A stretch of DNA of 64,000 bases from Plasmodium relictum (GCF_900005765.1 NC_041690.1:930001-994000), one strand, 5' to 3'. Positions 11,271-24,393 are shown, counted from the first letter of the stretch. Notes: a model not told the origin generated them from the letters alone. A program made the numbers and translations.

Positions 11271-14200
11271 TTATTCACATAGTGATATGCACTGATTTAT
11301 TAAAGAATTAATATTTAAATCATTAGTAATTAGTTCTGGCGGTATAGTAACTGACTGGCAACACATTTGACACATTTCTGTTAGACATTCCTCTTTATTA
11401 CTATCATTTTCACATGAACTTTTTAATTCTTCATTAGAAGATTCAATACATGACTTTTTAAGAAAATAAAAAATTTCTGATGTTTGAAGTACTTTTTCAT
11501 CCAACTTTTGACATAATTTCTCACATGTTTTGGTATCTTCATCATTTTCTGAATCTATGTTTGCACAACAAGTTTTGCAAAATTCATTATTACAATTAAG
11601 ATTCTCTTTATGATATTGATCACAATAAGCCAATCTATCAATGATATTTTTATGAGTAGCACAATAATATATATCTCTTTTAATATCTTTATTGGATTCA
11701 TCAAATGAATGCCTATCAATTTCTGTCTCTTTTTTTGTTTCATCCATTTCTTCTTTCTCTTTATTATTTATTTCTTTATTTATCTCTTCTTTTATTGTAT
11801 CTTCTCCTATTTTTGAAAATATAGGAATCATGTTTTCAGAAGCTAAAGGTGGGGTAGGACTATAGGGTTTAAAATCTAAAGGATGAAGGAAAATATTACT
11901 AAATGCCACATTGTTACAATTATAAGATGTAAAACCGAATTTTTCTCCACTTTGTAAATTTAATCCTATTAAACTAAAAATTGGGTATGTCATCAAGCCA
12001 CTACCCATATTGACATTGATACTATTGATACTAAACGATATAGTTACACGATTCCATACACTCTCTTTATATGCAGAAATAATTGATTTAGCTAATGTTT
12101 GAAATTTTCCATTGATATTTTGCCTTAAACGAGTAAAGGTAGAACCTATTTCTAATATAGTATAATTATTGGAATCTAAAAATTTAAATATAGCACCTAC
12201 AATACCATTGGTACATTCAGGATAAATAGAAAATCTTAATATTCCCGCTTGACAAATTTTCTTTTGTAAAATGATAAAAGAGGGTATCTCATTATCTGAA
12301 CCTCCTCTAATATTAGATTTTTGTAATATTACATGTTTTTCATTTCCTATGTTATTAAAATAGCTCCAATTCGATGGCCCATCGACTGCATTTTCTGGAT
12401 CAAATACTGTATATGATTTGTTAAATTTTCCAATAAAAAATTCTTCATATATATTACAACTTAAAGGGGAAACATTATTAGATATCACTTCTTTTGCTAA
12501 ACATTCAGCAGATTCAACAACTGGTTTTGTAAATTGGGCATTATCCACTCCGTAAGTGTAAAAACCAATAGTACCTGCTGAGTTAAAATCATCACTTACT
12601 ATTATATTGGGATTTGGTAATTCATAAATTGGTTTATTTGTTTTAATAGTAGTAATTTTTATTTTCGATCCCCGGCATTCTATTCTTACTACAAGCCAAT
12701 TACCTTCATCAAATCCACCGTCGTTAATAACAGCCAATTCTGTTACTTCATTGTTTTCAAATTTTAATAATCTTTTATATCCATTTTGATTATTATTTAA
12801 TTCAAACATATAATAATTATATCTATCATATGCTCTGAAAATTAATCCAACGGATCCTGTCCCTTTTACGTAAATATAAGTTGAAAATACAAAATCATAA
12901 AAAGATTTATATCTTAAAAAAGCGTAAGTTCCACTAAATAAATTACTTATTCCATCTGAATTTAAAACACGTACATTTTGGCTCAACGTAGTTCCTGTTA
13001 TACCTTCTTCTAAAGGGTTATCCATTATTTTCCATTTTCCTTCTTTCTGTAACTGCACTGAATTTATTATTTCTAATGTATCATATATATTTTCCGTGTT
13101 TCCTAATTTCCAAGATTCAAATTCTTTTTGCCTTAGTCTTTCATCTACTAATGCTTCTAATTTATACTTTCTTTTTTCTAACTCAGATGTAATTTTTGAC
13201 GATAACAATTTTATCAAATGAGATACTTTCTGTACATCTTTTAATGTTTCATTAGACAATAATTCTATGTTTTTTTCAAAATGCTCTGTTGGTTTTAAAT
13301 ATCTTCTTGCATTAGAAACTATTTTTATGACTTGTTTGTTTATTAATGCTAAAAATGTTGGATCCGTACTCCCAACTTGTTTATTTACAATGGTAATCAA
13401 ATCATTTATCGCATCGGCTGTTGATGGATCAACATAAATATTTTCATTGTCTGTTATACTATCCTTAGAATTATCAATTTCAAGAAAAGTGAAATCATGC
13501 GTGTATGAGGGATTAGGACATTTGGGAGTAACATTAAACAGCTTAAAAGCAATTTCTTGATTATTATTTACATAACTTTCAGATATTATGCCATTTTGGA
13601 AAACTCCTTCAAATTCATTTAGAGCATTTACAATTCTTAGATGAATTAAAAAATGCTTATCATAAGCACCTGCATGAATAGCTGATAAACAAATAGAGCT
13701 ATCTTCAGAATATATATTTCCTTCTCCTCCAATTACAGTTGCTTCAGTATCTCTTTCTAAACAATCATGAGGACATTTGATTAAATATTCACTGCCAACA
13801 ATTTTATTAATTTCATTAGATTCCTTTAAAGTAGTTTTACAGTTTAAATTCACAAACTGTTCAGGTACATTAATGGAATCAATATTGTCAGAACAAACAA
13901 ATGCAGACATTTCAGAATTAGATGAATCAAAAAAGGCAACCCCTTCACTATTTACACCAAATGTATTTCCTGTGGGATTCCCAAATTTTGATACAATATC
14001 ATTTACATTTTCTTGAAAATCTAAGGAAAAAAAGGCTTCTGTATTTCTCCTAATGGCTAGAGGAACTGGATTAGTAATATTTACATTCATAATATGAAAT
14101 AAATTTTTTAAAGAATTCATTTGATTTTCATGGTGTAAATGAATAGGATATAAACCATATGTTGCACACACATTTTCCACATCCTTTAATTCTTTAATTA

Positions 14201-16121
14201 AATTAGTATCTATGGGAGGGACATAGTAAGTACCTCCTATTTTCATATCACAAAATACTCTCAAAACACGCTGGGAGCATGATGGTAGAACATAATAAAA
14301 ACCTGATGGTGAACTAGGTAATGTTTTTTTTAAATGAAAGCAGTTGTCTGCTGGATTTTCTGGTGTTTGTCCTAATTCTTTTGTTGAAGTAGAATAATAA
14401 GTACTTAAAGAATTGATATTGACTATGTTCTGAGTTTGATTAATTACATCATAAATATTTTTAAGAATAATGTTTTTTATATTACTTATATCACTATTCC
14501 TCTTTTCCTTTTCTGTTTTGCATTTCTTCAGTTGAGGGTTCAGTTTTTGAATTTTTAATGCTTCATTTTGTATTTTTTCGGCAAACTGTTGTAACTCTTT
14601 ATCTAATCTTTTTAATTCTAAACCTTCCTGCATAAGTACTTCGGACACGAATTCAAAAAAGTACTTATCTCTAGCATCATCTGAATCTTTTATTTTATCA
14701 CAATCATCTACAATTGATTTAATTCTATTAGAATATACTGAAAATTTTTTAATTCCATAAAATAATTCGTCTTCTTCGGAAAATTCTGGGTTAGGTGTTA
14801 TAAGTTTTAATTTAATAAATTGAGCTTCTGTGTTATGTAAATTGTTTATAGTACTTCTTAAAAAATTAGCTAAGTTGCTACTTACTTCCTCATAGTTTTC
14901 TCCATCATTACTCAAAAATATAGAATACTTTGTAGCTGGATACTTCCAGTCAATTATTACCTTTTGTAGTTTATATTTGCTTCCTAGATTCACATCAAAG
15001 TAAACAGAATCAGGGGTTGTATCAATGTTAAAACCTTGGGAAGCCCAAAATGTATCTAAGTTTCCATCTACAGCTTTATCTGGAGAAAATTTCTTATCTT
15101 GCCTTGATAAAGTGGAAGTAGCTTCTTTGTGAAGTGCAACATCTAAACTACCTGATTTAGAGCCATCCTGTGATAGACAAAAATTTCCATTTCTTAAAAT
15201 TTTTAATTGATTATTTGGTAATAGCTGCCAATTACTACGTCCATCATTATGCTCTAAGCTAGCATTACAATCTTCAAGTATAATTTTACCTCCATTAGCC
15301 GTTAAATTATCTTTTAAAGTTATGCATAAATTATTAATTGGATTATAAATTTGATTTTTTGCATTTAACTTCCATAAATCTCTACCATCTAAGTAGGAAA
15401 TAGAATTAATACACCCATCTAAAACTAATTCATTTGTTTCATCTATTTGTAAACATAAATCTTGTGTTAAACTAGTCATTCCACTTTGTATTCTCAACGT
15501 TGGATCTTTGGATCCTAATACATTCACAAAATTAATACCAAAATATTCATGTAATGCATGTCTCATATTTAATTTAATAGACTTTGCTCTAATTACATGG
15601 TTAAATATGATATTTTGAACAACATTTCCTTCAAAATAAAAGTTTATATTAATAATAATGTAGAGGAATTTTATATATTTTCTTTTTATTATAATTTTAT
15701 TATTTTTTTTTTTTTTTTATATATATATTTTACCAACTCTAGACTCAATAACTTGGTATGGAACTATTTCTTCATATGGCTCATTGCTATCGTAACTAGC
15801 TAAAACAGAAACCTCCCCAGGTGAATAAGCCCAATGTATTATAATCCCATTAAGTGATCTGACATTTTTTAAATGACCTATCCACGAAACAATATCATTA
15901 GCATTATGTTTTCCCTCTGAACACCAATATCCTGAACCTTTTGTTATAGCATTTTCAGCTGCATACTGAGGCAATCCATTTTCTCCAATACTTGGAAATG
16001 TAGATGTAGCTTCACAATTATCAAATTTAAAAAATGTATTGCTTACGTCATCTTCACTTTTCACAAAAACAAAATACAACAAAAATATTATAAATACATA
16101 ATTAAAAAACAATTTTGTCAT
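11271..16121 (-). CDS. CCp2: LCCL domain-containing multi-adhesion protein CCp2
   Basis: Two exons, complement(15734..16121) and complement(11271..15628), intron 105 bp, 1581 residues. A signal peptide (about 1-22) shows it is secreted. Domains: a discoidin/F5-8C domain across the intron (about 28-172), a ricin-type lectin region (about 172-300), a second F5-8C domain (about 300-430), a coiled segment, a Cys-containing NEC/fibrinogen-like region (about 555-620), an LCCL domain with the IVGSEYLIKCPHDC core (about 725-850), two laminin-G/levanase-like lectin domains (about 990-1160 and 1165-1350), an acidic linker and a C-terminal Cys-rich domain (about 1450-1581) holding two CxxCC motifs. This order is that of the CCp1/CCp2 family; CCp2 is chosen because the P. 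falciparum gene sits between the same neighbours. Known role: component of the gametocyte/gamete surface LCCL complex needed for mosquito-stage development. Intron joining is supported by the F5-8C continuity. Confidence 0.95.
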
Positions 16122-16710
16122 AATTTTTTTTTTATTTTTTCACTTAATGTTAAAAAAAAAAAATTGTATGCACACAAAAAAAAAATTAATATGTATTTAT
16201 TTAATAAGAAAATAAAAGTTTTTCTGCATGAAACCTATAAAATATTAATGAAAAAATTAAAAATTATAGCTTAGAATTAGGATATTTTTATTATTATAAA
16301 AACTTATACATACATAATATGTATGTAATATAAGATACAACTGATGTTGCAGATATTTAAAGCACATGCATCAGTCAGTACATATAAAAAAAAAATATTT
16401 AAAAAAAAAAAATAATTAAAGTAAGAAGATAAAAATAATGTATAACAAAAGAAAAGGTATAAACTTATATATATTATTCATTAATACAATATTACTTTAA
16501 TTGTCTATTGGTATCCAGTAATAAATTAAAGTTTATTAATTTATAAATTTTATATATTCCTTATTTACATGGAAATTTCTTTTTCTTACGCTACGTAGTT
16601 TTTTATATGTATGCATATTGTCAGTAAATAAAAAAATTTTAGGTTTTTTTTTTTTTTTTTGTGTATGGACCAATAAAAAAAAATATACTAAGATCATTGA
16701 TCTATATATT

Positions 16711-16716
16711 GAGTAC
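16711..16716. promoter_or_regulatory. Candidate AP2-G-type element (GAGTAC) upstream of CCp2
   Basis: GAGTAC matches the GNGTAC consensus reported for the gametocyte master regulator AP2-G. It lies about 590 bp upstream of the start codon of a gametocyte gene. A six-base match alone is weak evidence. Confidence 0.25.
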
Positions 16717-17954
16717 CAATATATTAAGGAAAAAAAATTTTTTTTTATATATTATCAGAATATTATTAAAGAAATAAATATGTTATTGATATAAATATAT
16801 TAGTAAAGAAAAAGAACATAAAATTAAGAACTCTATAACAATATTTTATAATCATGCAGTTAAAGATTTATACTCCTTTTTTCATGGAAACGATCACTTT
16901 TTGTATTTACATTTATTCTTTCATTTTTAATTTATTTTTATTTTATTATTTAATTTTTCATTATTTTTACCTTTATCAATTTTTTCTGTCTTTTTTTTTA
17001 ATTAAAAATTTAATATAAAAATACCTTTGTTTACCTCTCATATAATTATAATAAATTATGATACAATGTAAAAATTTGTTGTAAAAATATTTAATTTAAA
17101 ATTGCCAAGAATGTTCTTGAAACTTAAGAATATTAAAAACTATTTTGCTTAAATACATTTTTTTGCATTAATATGTTCTTAAATTATTTATGGGGAAGAA
17201 CAGTGAAGTGAAACATTCCTAATAGGTAAAATTAAATTCATTAAAAAATAATTACTTTATTTTTAATTTAAAAAATTTACAACTTTATATATTATTTTTT
17301 TGCTAATTACTGAAAAAAAACACTTATATAATTGGGAAGTACATAAAAATATACATGTATATTTTTGTTATCTTTATGCTTTTTTTTAAAATTTAATTTG
17401 TAGTACTACATTTTTTGTAAAAAAAAATCTAACATGGATTCTTATAATTTATGAAATAATGAATTATTTTGAATATTTAAAGAAAAAAAAATTTAATTCA
17501 GAAAATAGATTTTAATGGAATTTATTTGGAAAGGGTGAATAATTAATTTAAATTCAGTTGCATTTGGTCAAGAATTATTAATTTATTTTCATCTATTCCA
17601 TTTATTATTAATTTTTTACAATATTTAACTTTTTAGGTGTAATATAGACATAAATTTGATATATAATTTATAACTTAGATAGACCTTCAAAGGAATAAAA
17701 AAGGTAAAATATTGAAACTGTATTATATATATAAAACATATTTGAAGTGTAATGTGTAAGTTTTATTTAATTTTTTTTTCTTTTTAATTGTAGAAGCCAA
17801 TATATACTAAAATATATTTATATATATATTTTCAATAAAAACTATGCAATACATAAGTGATTTGAATAAATACATATGGATATATATATATATATATACA
17901 AAACACGTGCTTATGCAAATTTTTCAAGTTAATATTTTGTTTTCTTATTTTTTT

Positions 17955-18007
17955 CTTTTTTTTTCTTTTTTTTTCTTTTTTTTTCTTTTTTTTTTTTTTT
18001 TTTTTTT
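17955..18007. repeat. Period-10 T9C minisatellite running into poly-T
   Basis: A C occurs every 10 bases at 17955, 17965, 17975 and 17985, separated by nine T, followed by a run of more than 20 T ending at 18007. Probably a decayed poly-T tract that duplicated by slippage. Confidence 0.85.
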
Positions 18008-18640
18008 GCAGTAAATGTACAAATAACAGCGAAATTTTAACAATGGCCATTTTAATAATATATTTAAAAAAAAATGTTTTTAAAAAAAATAAATATGTAA
18101 CAATTTTTCTCAAGATATATTGATTCAAATTTTCTTATTTTCTCGTTTTTCATTTAAATTCATAAAATAGTTATTTCATATATAAATTTAGTTACATTTT
18201 TCTTTTTTTTTTTTTAATTGCTAATATTTAATTTATAAAAAAAAAAAAAAAAAAAAAAATAATGCATCGTATAAACTTTTTATAAAGTTTAAAATTATTA
18301 ATGTAAATATTTAAAAAAAATATTATACAATGAAAAAAATTAATAGTGTTTTATGCATATATATATGTTTATGAATATTATATATATTTTTTTTTTTATG
18401 GAATTCTTAAAGCACATGAAGCTTGACAATACTGCTAAAAAATGGATAAAATAGTAAAACTATGGAATAATAATAATAAACATTATTATTTTAATTTTTT
18501 ATATATTAGGATATCAAAATTTTTTTATATTTTTTTTTTTTTCATTATTTATATATTTAATAAATTTTAATGTATATTTAAAATATATTTATTTTTCTTT
18601 TATATAAATATAAAATTTATATTTATGTAAATATGTAATA

Positions 18641-21600
18641 ATGGCATCATCACAAATACGCCAATTTGCTACTTTGATAGATCAGTTACCCTGTGAAGCT
18701 GATGATTTTAATTTAATGGAAAAGTTTGAAGATTACAGTAAGTGCTTTGAAAATTCTTTTCATAATAGCAATTTAAAAAATTCAAATTCATTTTTTCCAT
18801 TTAATTCAAATTTGAATGATTATATAAACAATATATCTAGTTCTCAATCGAATTTAAATTATAATAATATAAATCAAAACGATTCTTCAAATTCTTCATT
18901 TAATGAAAATGGAAAGAAAAATTTATTTTCAGAAAATTCTAATTCACAAAAAAAAAACAGTGAGCATGAAAATTTAAAAAATTTTAATGTGAGTTATGTA
19001 AATAAAAGTGAATCTAATTCATGCACCAATAACGAACCACCTAAAAATATTAATATAACAACTAATTTTGATGAAAATAATTTAAATATAAATAAAAATC
19101 AGAATGATACTAGCAATGATAATAATTCTAATTCCTCATTTTCTCTTGTTAATGATTTACAAAACTATGAAAAAAACAATTACATGGAAAAATTAAAGAA
19201 TGAAATTGAAGACACAATGTGCAAATATTTAACAAATAAGAAAAATTCTTTATATAATAATAATTTTAGTGAAATTATTAATCATAATAATGAATACCTG
19301 ACAGATGCAAAATTTTCCAATAATAATAAAAGTAATGATAATATTTCACTATACAATTTAAATAATCATGTTAATGATGAGTCAAGTACAAATAAAGGAG
19401 AAAATATTGTTTACAGGTATAACATTAATACACCTTTAAAAAGTGTGAATTATAATAATAAAAAGAATAATGTGGAAAATTTAAAAGCAAGTTCATACAT
19501 AAATAATAATGAAGAAAATCGTGTAAATGAACTATTATACGAGTATAAAAAAAATGTCAATTCAGGTAAACAAAAAAGAAATAAAAAAAAAAAGCATACA
19601 TTATATATTAAAATTTACGATATAAATATTATATTTTTTTTTTTAATTTTTTTGTTTAATATTATCTTAAATTTTACTTCAAATTCACATAAATAAACTT
19701 TTATTACTTTTCTTATTTTATTAAAATTATTGTAATTTAGAAAATAATAAAATATATGAAATTTTTTATTTTTTTTTTATTTTATATATTTTTTTACTTT
19801 TCTTTCCTATTAAATAATTTAAATGTCTTATTCATACGAAATTGATCATTTTAATACAAGTTAAAATTAATTTTTATTTATTTTGTTCAAATCATTTTCA
19901 TTTAAAAAAAAAAAAATATATAAAATTATTCATATATGTTATTATAATAATTGTTTAGGAGAAATAAATAAGGAAAGTACATCGAATGTCTTGTATATGA
20001 GTGAAAACTTTGGAAATAATGAAGAAAATAATATGAGCATCAGTGACAACAATTTAAATAATGATAAAATAAATAATAATAGAAAATTATTAAATAAGAA
20101 TATAAATTTAAAATATCCCCCTAATGAAAATTCAATAACTTCTGATTATAGAGAACTTCATAGCATGTTAAAAAAAAATGATAATTTTAATAAAAATATC
20201 TTATTAACCAAAAAGGCGAAAGTTATTAAATTAGATTCAAATAAATCATTAATTATATTCCCAGTAAATATTCATGAATATGGAGAAAAATATATTGCTG
20301 TCAACCAAAAAGATCTTCTTGAATATATTTCATCTTCAATTGAATTTGATAATGAAGATATTTCTTCATTAAAAATAAAAATTTATCAAAAAGAAAAAGA
20401 ATTGCAGAACATTAAAGCTGCTTATAGTATGCAAACAACAAATATACATTATTTGATTAATAGGGTTATATTTAAGGAGTGTGAATATGAGCAATTAAAA
20501 CATAAAAGTTTTACTTTAGAACATGAGATAAATAAATTAATTCAAGAAATTAATTCACTTATTAATCAAAATAAAGAAGGAATATATATGCAAAAGATTT
20601 TTATAGACTATAAATGCATGTGTGTATTAAAATTACAAGAATTGCAACCGTTGCTAGGTGCATATTACTTTGATATTTTTCATTATATAACTTCATGCAG
20701 AACATTAGGACAATTGAGTATATGGATTCCTGCATTTGAAATAAAAAATGACTCATTAGAATCTATTGCTAATCATTTAATAAAAATTTTATTAAATGGA
20801 TTAGGTGCACCTTTTAATACATCCCCCCAATATTTTTTATATAACAAGCATTTCCTAAAAAAATCCATATCAATGGAATCAGAAGATACATTTTTAAATA
20901 ATTTAGCAAAAAGAAAAATTATCGATAATTATTTAGTAAATAATTTTAATAGTTTTAATACAACAAAGGAAAATAATTCACACCTATCTAATTGCCAATC
21001 TTTATCAATGAATAGTGAATCTTCTTCTATTATGGGAACAGAAGAATTATTTTTTAATTCTTCTAAATTTCCCTCTATGCATTCGGTTATTTTAAAGAAT
21101 AATAAAAATAATAAAAAAAAAGAAAAATTATATAATGAACTTAATAGGTCTAACACAACACATGAACTCCTTTGTATCTATAATGAATCATATAACCACA
21201 ATGATACTTTTAGTAGTAAAAATAATAGAGAAGCATTTATTTGTAATAATCAGAGTGAGCAAAAATTCGATAATTTAATAGCGGATAAAGAAAATATTAA
21301 AAAGAGAAAAAAACCAATAGTAGATGATGGAGAGAAAGAAAACGAAAAAATTATATGCCCTAATAAAGCATTGAAAAAAAGGAACATTGAAAATGATCAA
21401 GAAAAAATAGAAAAAGAAGGAGATTGTAATGAAATGAATAATAAATTAAAGGAAACACAACAATCAAAAGAATATTATGAAGAAATAAAGCTTAAAGAAA
21501 TACTGAAGGAGAATCAAATTTCATTTGAAAATCAAATGGAAAAAAATTTGGGTAGAGAAAAAAGTGAAAATACAGAAAAAAAAAAAAAAAGCGAAAAAGA

Positions 21601-22291
21601 TAATAAAATAGATGAAGTAAATGACATTTTGGAAAATGAAAATAATAACGAAAACAATATTAATGAGATATATAATAGTATTATAAAGAAAGAAAAAAAG
21701 GCAAATAAAGAAAAAGAAAAAAGGAAAAGTAAAGAATATACTACTATAGATGAAAAAGAAACAATTACAGAAATCAAAAGTTTGGACGAAATTAATGCAG
21801 AAAAAATAATTAATGGAAAAAAAATAACAGAAAAAAAATCCAAGAAAGAAGCAAATATAGAAAAAGACATGAATAAAAAAAAAAGTATAGAAATAGAAAT
21901 TGGGGAAAAAAAAAGTATAGAACATGAATTAGGTAAAAAAAAAAATATAGAATATGATAAAATTAAAAGAATTAAAATAGAGCAAATGGAATTAGTAAAA
22001 AAAAGTACAGAACAGGAATCATTCAAAAAAAATAAAATAGATCAACAGGAATTATTTAAAAAAAAAAATACAGAAGAAAAAGATAAAGAAAAGTACTATG
22101 AATCAAAAAATATTAAGGAAAAAGAAAAGCAAAATGAAAGTTTAAAGGATAAGTACATAAATAAAAATAATAAAAAAAGCAATGATTTTAACAAGCAGAA
22201 AAATTTCAAAAAAGAGTTAGATAATATAATTGAAGAAAAAAATGAATCAAAAAAGAAAAAAAAATGCAAAACTAAGCTAAAAAAAAATTAA
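18641..22291 (+). CDS. Conserved Plasmodium protein, charged/coiled-coil, function unknown
   Basis: I join two frames: exon 1 18641..19565 and exon 2 19959..22291, intron 393 bp, giving 1085 residues. Exon 1 ends AATTCAG before GTAAAC and exon 2 starts GAGAAATAAAT after TTGTTTAG, restoring NSG-EINKE in frame; the sequence past 19565 is intron-like. The N-terminal start MASSQIRQFATLIDQLP is well formed and followed by Asn/Ser-rich low complexity. A conserved-looking globular or coiled part covers about residues 410-610 (coiled coil near KIYQKEKELQNIKAAY, then a segment with LGAYYFDIFHYITSC and LSIWIPAFEI). The last ~350 residues are extremely Lys/Glu-rich, with a degenerate ten-residue repeat at 21877-22086. 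I do not recognise the family. If unspliced, the first frame would encode a separate 351-residue protein with an odd hydrophobic tail, which I think is wrong. Confidence 0.75.
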
Positions 22292-22586
22292 ATATATATT
22301 GATTTTTTTACAAAAAAATAATTTATGGAAATTTTAAAAAAAGTCAAATTAAAATTTTTTATAGAAAATGAATGAAAAAATAAAATTAGCATATTAGTAA
22401 TTATAATAAAAAAAAAAAAAAATTGTATGAATATACATATAATCGGAGAATATAAACAAATTTAGTAGTATAAAATATCAATTTTTTAAAAACAGTAGTA
22501 AGGACACAAACAAAATTATATATTAAGTACAAAGAAATAATAAAAATGACAGAATTAAAAATAGTACAAGTTAAAAAAATGTAAAA

Positions 22587-23040
22587 TTACATTTTACCTA
22601 CTAGGAAACCCTCCCAATGTGGTTGTTGCTTTTTTAAAGTATTTCTTTTTAACAATATAAAAAACAAAATCATTTAGTTTTATTTTTATTCTTTATATTA
22701 ATAATTTGTTACTTTTGTTTTATTTAATATATGTATACATATATACATGTATGCCTTAGTTAAATTTATGTAGAAAAAAATAATTGAGTATTAATTTATT
22801 TTTATACTTATTTCCGTTTATAAATGTGATAAGCACTTTAAGTTTCATGCAATTGCTAAAGAAAAAAAAAAAAATTTTTGAGAAGTATACCATATATTTA
22901 GATATAATAAAAATTCTTCATATATCTTTTTTTTTTCGAGCCCAATAATTCTTTGATAAGATTATAAAAAGCCAAAAAGAAATGTTGCATTTAATTTTTT
23001 TAATATTATATAAAAAGGCTTTACATATAAACCTTTTCAT
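22587..23040 (-). other. Possible unannotated small spliced gene
   Basis: Minus-strand pieces with codon-like composition: a 28-residue frame at 22587-22673 starting with ATG and a short hydrophobic stretch then KKQQPHWEGFLVGKM; an overlapping frame ending KKATTTLGGFPSR and TAA at 22594; a piece at 22809-22855 reading NCMKLKVLITFINGNK after a perfect T13CTTTAG acceptor; and one at 22891-22950 reading IIGLEKKKIYEEFLLYLN after a T-rich acceptor. An ATG-AAA-AG at 23040..23033 before GTTTAT would join the last in phase. One implied intron is only 35 bp and one acceptor lacks a T-tract, so I cannot give a clean model. Confidence 0.2.
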
Positions 23041-23565
23041 ATGATTTCTTTTTTTTTAAATCTAAAATTTTTATATATATCAATTCATTTTTTGTATATA
23101 TAAAGGGAATTATAATTAAATAATAACTCAGTCCTATGATTAATATGCTTCTTATTTTCGTTGGTTTAATTTTTTCAGTAGATGATACATTTAATCATTT
23201 TTTTTATTGAAAAATGAGTGTTTACATTTACAATATATATTTTTATTATATTCGTATAGTATTTATTAATTTTCATTTGAATTAAAAAAAAAAATGAATT
23301 TTCCCAAAAAGTATATATTATTATTTTTTTGTAAAATTATGTTGAAATGCACTTTAAATTTAATGAAGCATACCGTGTAAATATTTTTTTTTGTTTTTTT
23401 TTTGAGAAAAATTTTCCATCTTTCTCATTTTTTTTATTTTTAAACACAAACGTTTACAAAAATAAAATAATAAAAACATATGGCATATTACGTCTAGTAG
23501 AAAAATACTTTTTTTATGATTTAACTAACCAAAGTATTTATATATTTATATATTCATATTTACAA

Positions 23566-23860
23566 CGCATGCATTAATTTATTTTTTTTTATTTTTTTTT
23601 TTTTAAATGATATAAAATATTAAATTTCCATATGAAAGCAAATTTATTATATATATTTTGCTTATTCCCAAAACTTTTAGTTTTTTTTTTTTTTTTCTTT
23701 TTAAAAGCATTTTAAAGTTCAAGAAATGAAAATTTAATTCTATAAAAGTTAATAAAAAAAAAAAAATTTAGTGAAAACCTAAATATTTACATTTATATAA
23801 TTTTATATATATGTATATTTTATCTAATTTTCTATGCTACTGGCTAATTTACTGCATGCG
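23566..23860. promoter_or_regulatory. Inverted pair of TGCATGCG motifs upstream of ferlin
   Basis: CGCATGCA at 23566-23573 and TGCATGCG at 23853-23860 are reverse complements, about 280 bp apart and 0.5-0.8 kb upstream of the ferlin start. The second is followed at once by TTGCAC (GTGCAA on the other strand). GCATGC and GTGCA cores are known ApiAP2 binding sequences; use at this gene is inference. Confidence 0.35.
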
Positions 23861-24393
23861 TTGCACTACATTTTGCACAGATTATGTCGTACTTTAATAT
23901 ATTTTTTATTTAATCATTTCGGTATTTTTGAAAACAGAAAAGAAAATAATTTAGTTAATATGAATTGTATAAATATAAAAATAATGAATATGTTAATACA
24001 ATGTATAGATATAATATTTTACTTCATTACAATCAATATTTATATTTAGAATAAATATATATATTTATAAAAATATAGTTATAAATTAAATAATAGACTT
24101 TTAAAAAAGCCGAAATACATTGTATCTTAATGAATATAGATAAAGAAAAAATAATATTTTTGTGTATCCATATAATTAATAGTTAGATAATAATTATAAT
24201 TTAATAATAAAAATGTAGATTACTAGAAAGAATATCACATATATTTTTTTTTTTCATTATTTTTTTTCAAATTGATAAAAAAAAATTTATTACTTTACAT
24301 ATAGATATTTATAATGAATATTTTTGGAAAAAATAAAATATAGAAATAAGGTCAATATTAAAAAAAAATAAAGAAAAAAAAAAAGAAAAATAA

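Larger units (their letters stand above)
16122..18640. other. Divergent 5' region between CCp2 and the coiled-coil gene
   Basis: About 2.5 kb of promoter and leader sequence for two head-to-head genes. No supported gene. Contains a candidate GAGTAC element (16711) and a period-10 T/C repeat (17955-18007), both listed separately. Confidence 0.5.
22292..24393. other. Intergenic region upstream of ferlin
   Basis: About 2.1 kb between two plus-strand genes. Two parts are less A/T-rich than usual: 22587-23040 (possible small minus-strand gene, listed separately) and 23834-23890 (motif-rich, listed separately). Frames at 23347-23577 and 23834-24049 on the plus strand are open but compositionally unconvincing. 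Confidence 0.5.

Noticed and set aside
21521-22026. Long minus-strand frames rich in Phe, Ile and Ser
   Set aside because: Mirror of the Lys/Glu-rich coding strand of the gene at 18641-22291; antisense of AAA/GAA codons always gives such frames.
23347-24049. Two plus-strand frames of 76 and 71 codons upstream of ferlin
   Set aside because: The first reads through poly-T as Phe runs; the second overlaps probable regulatory motifs and decays into Ile/Asn. No homology recognised.
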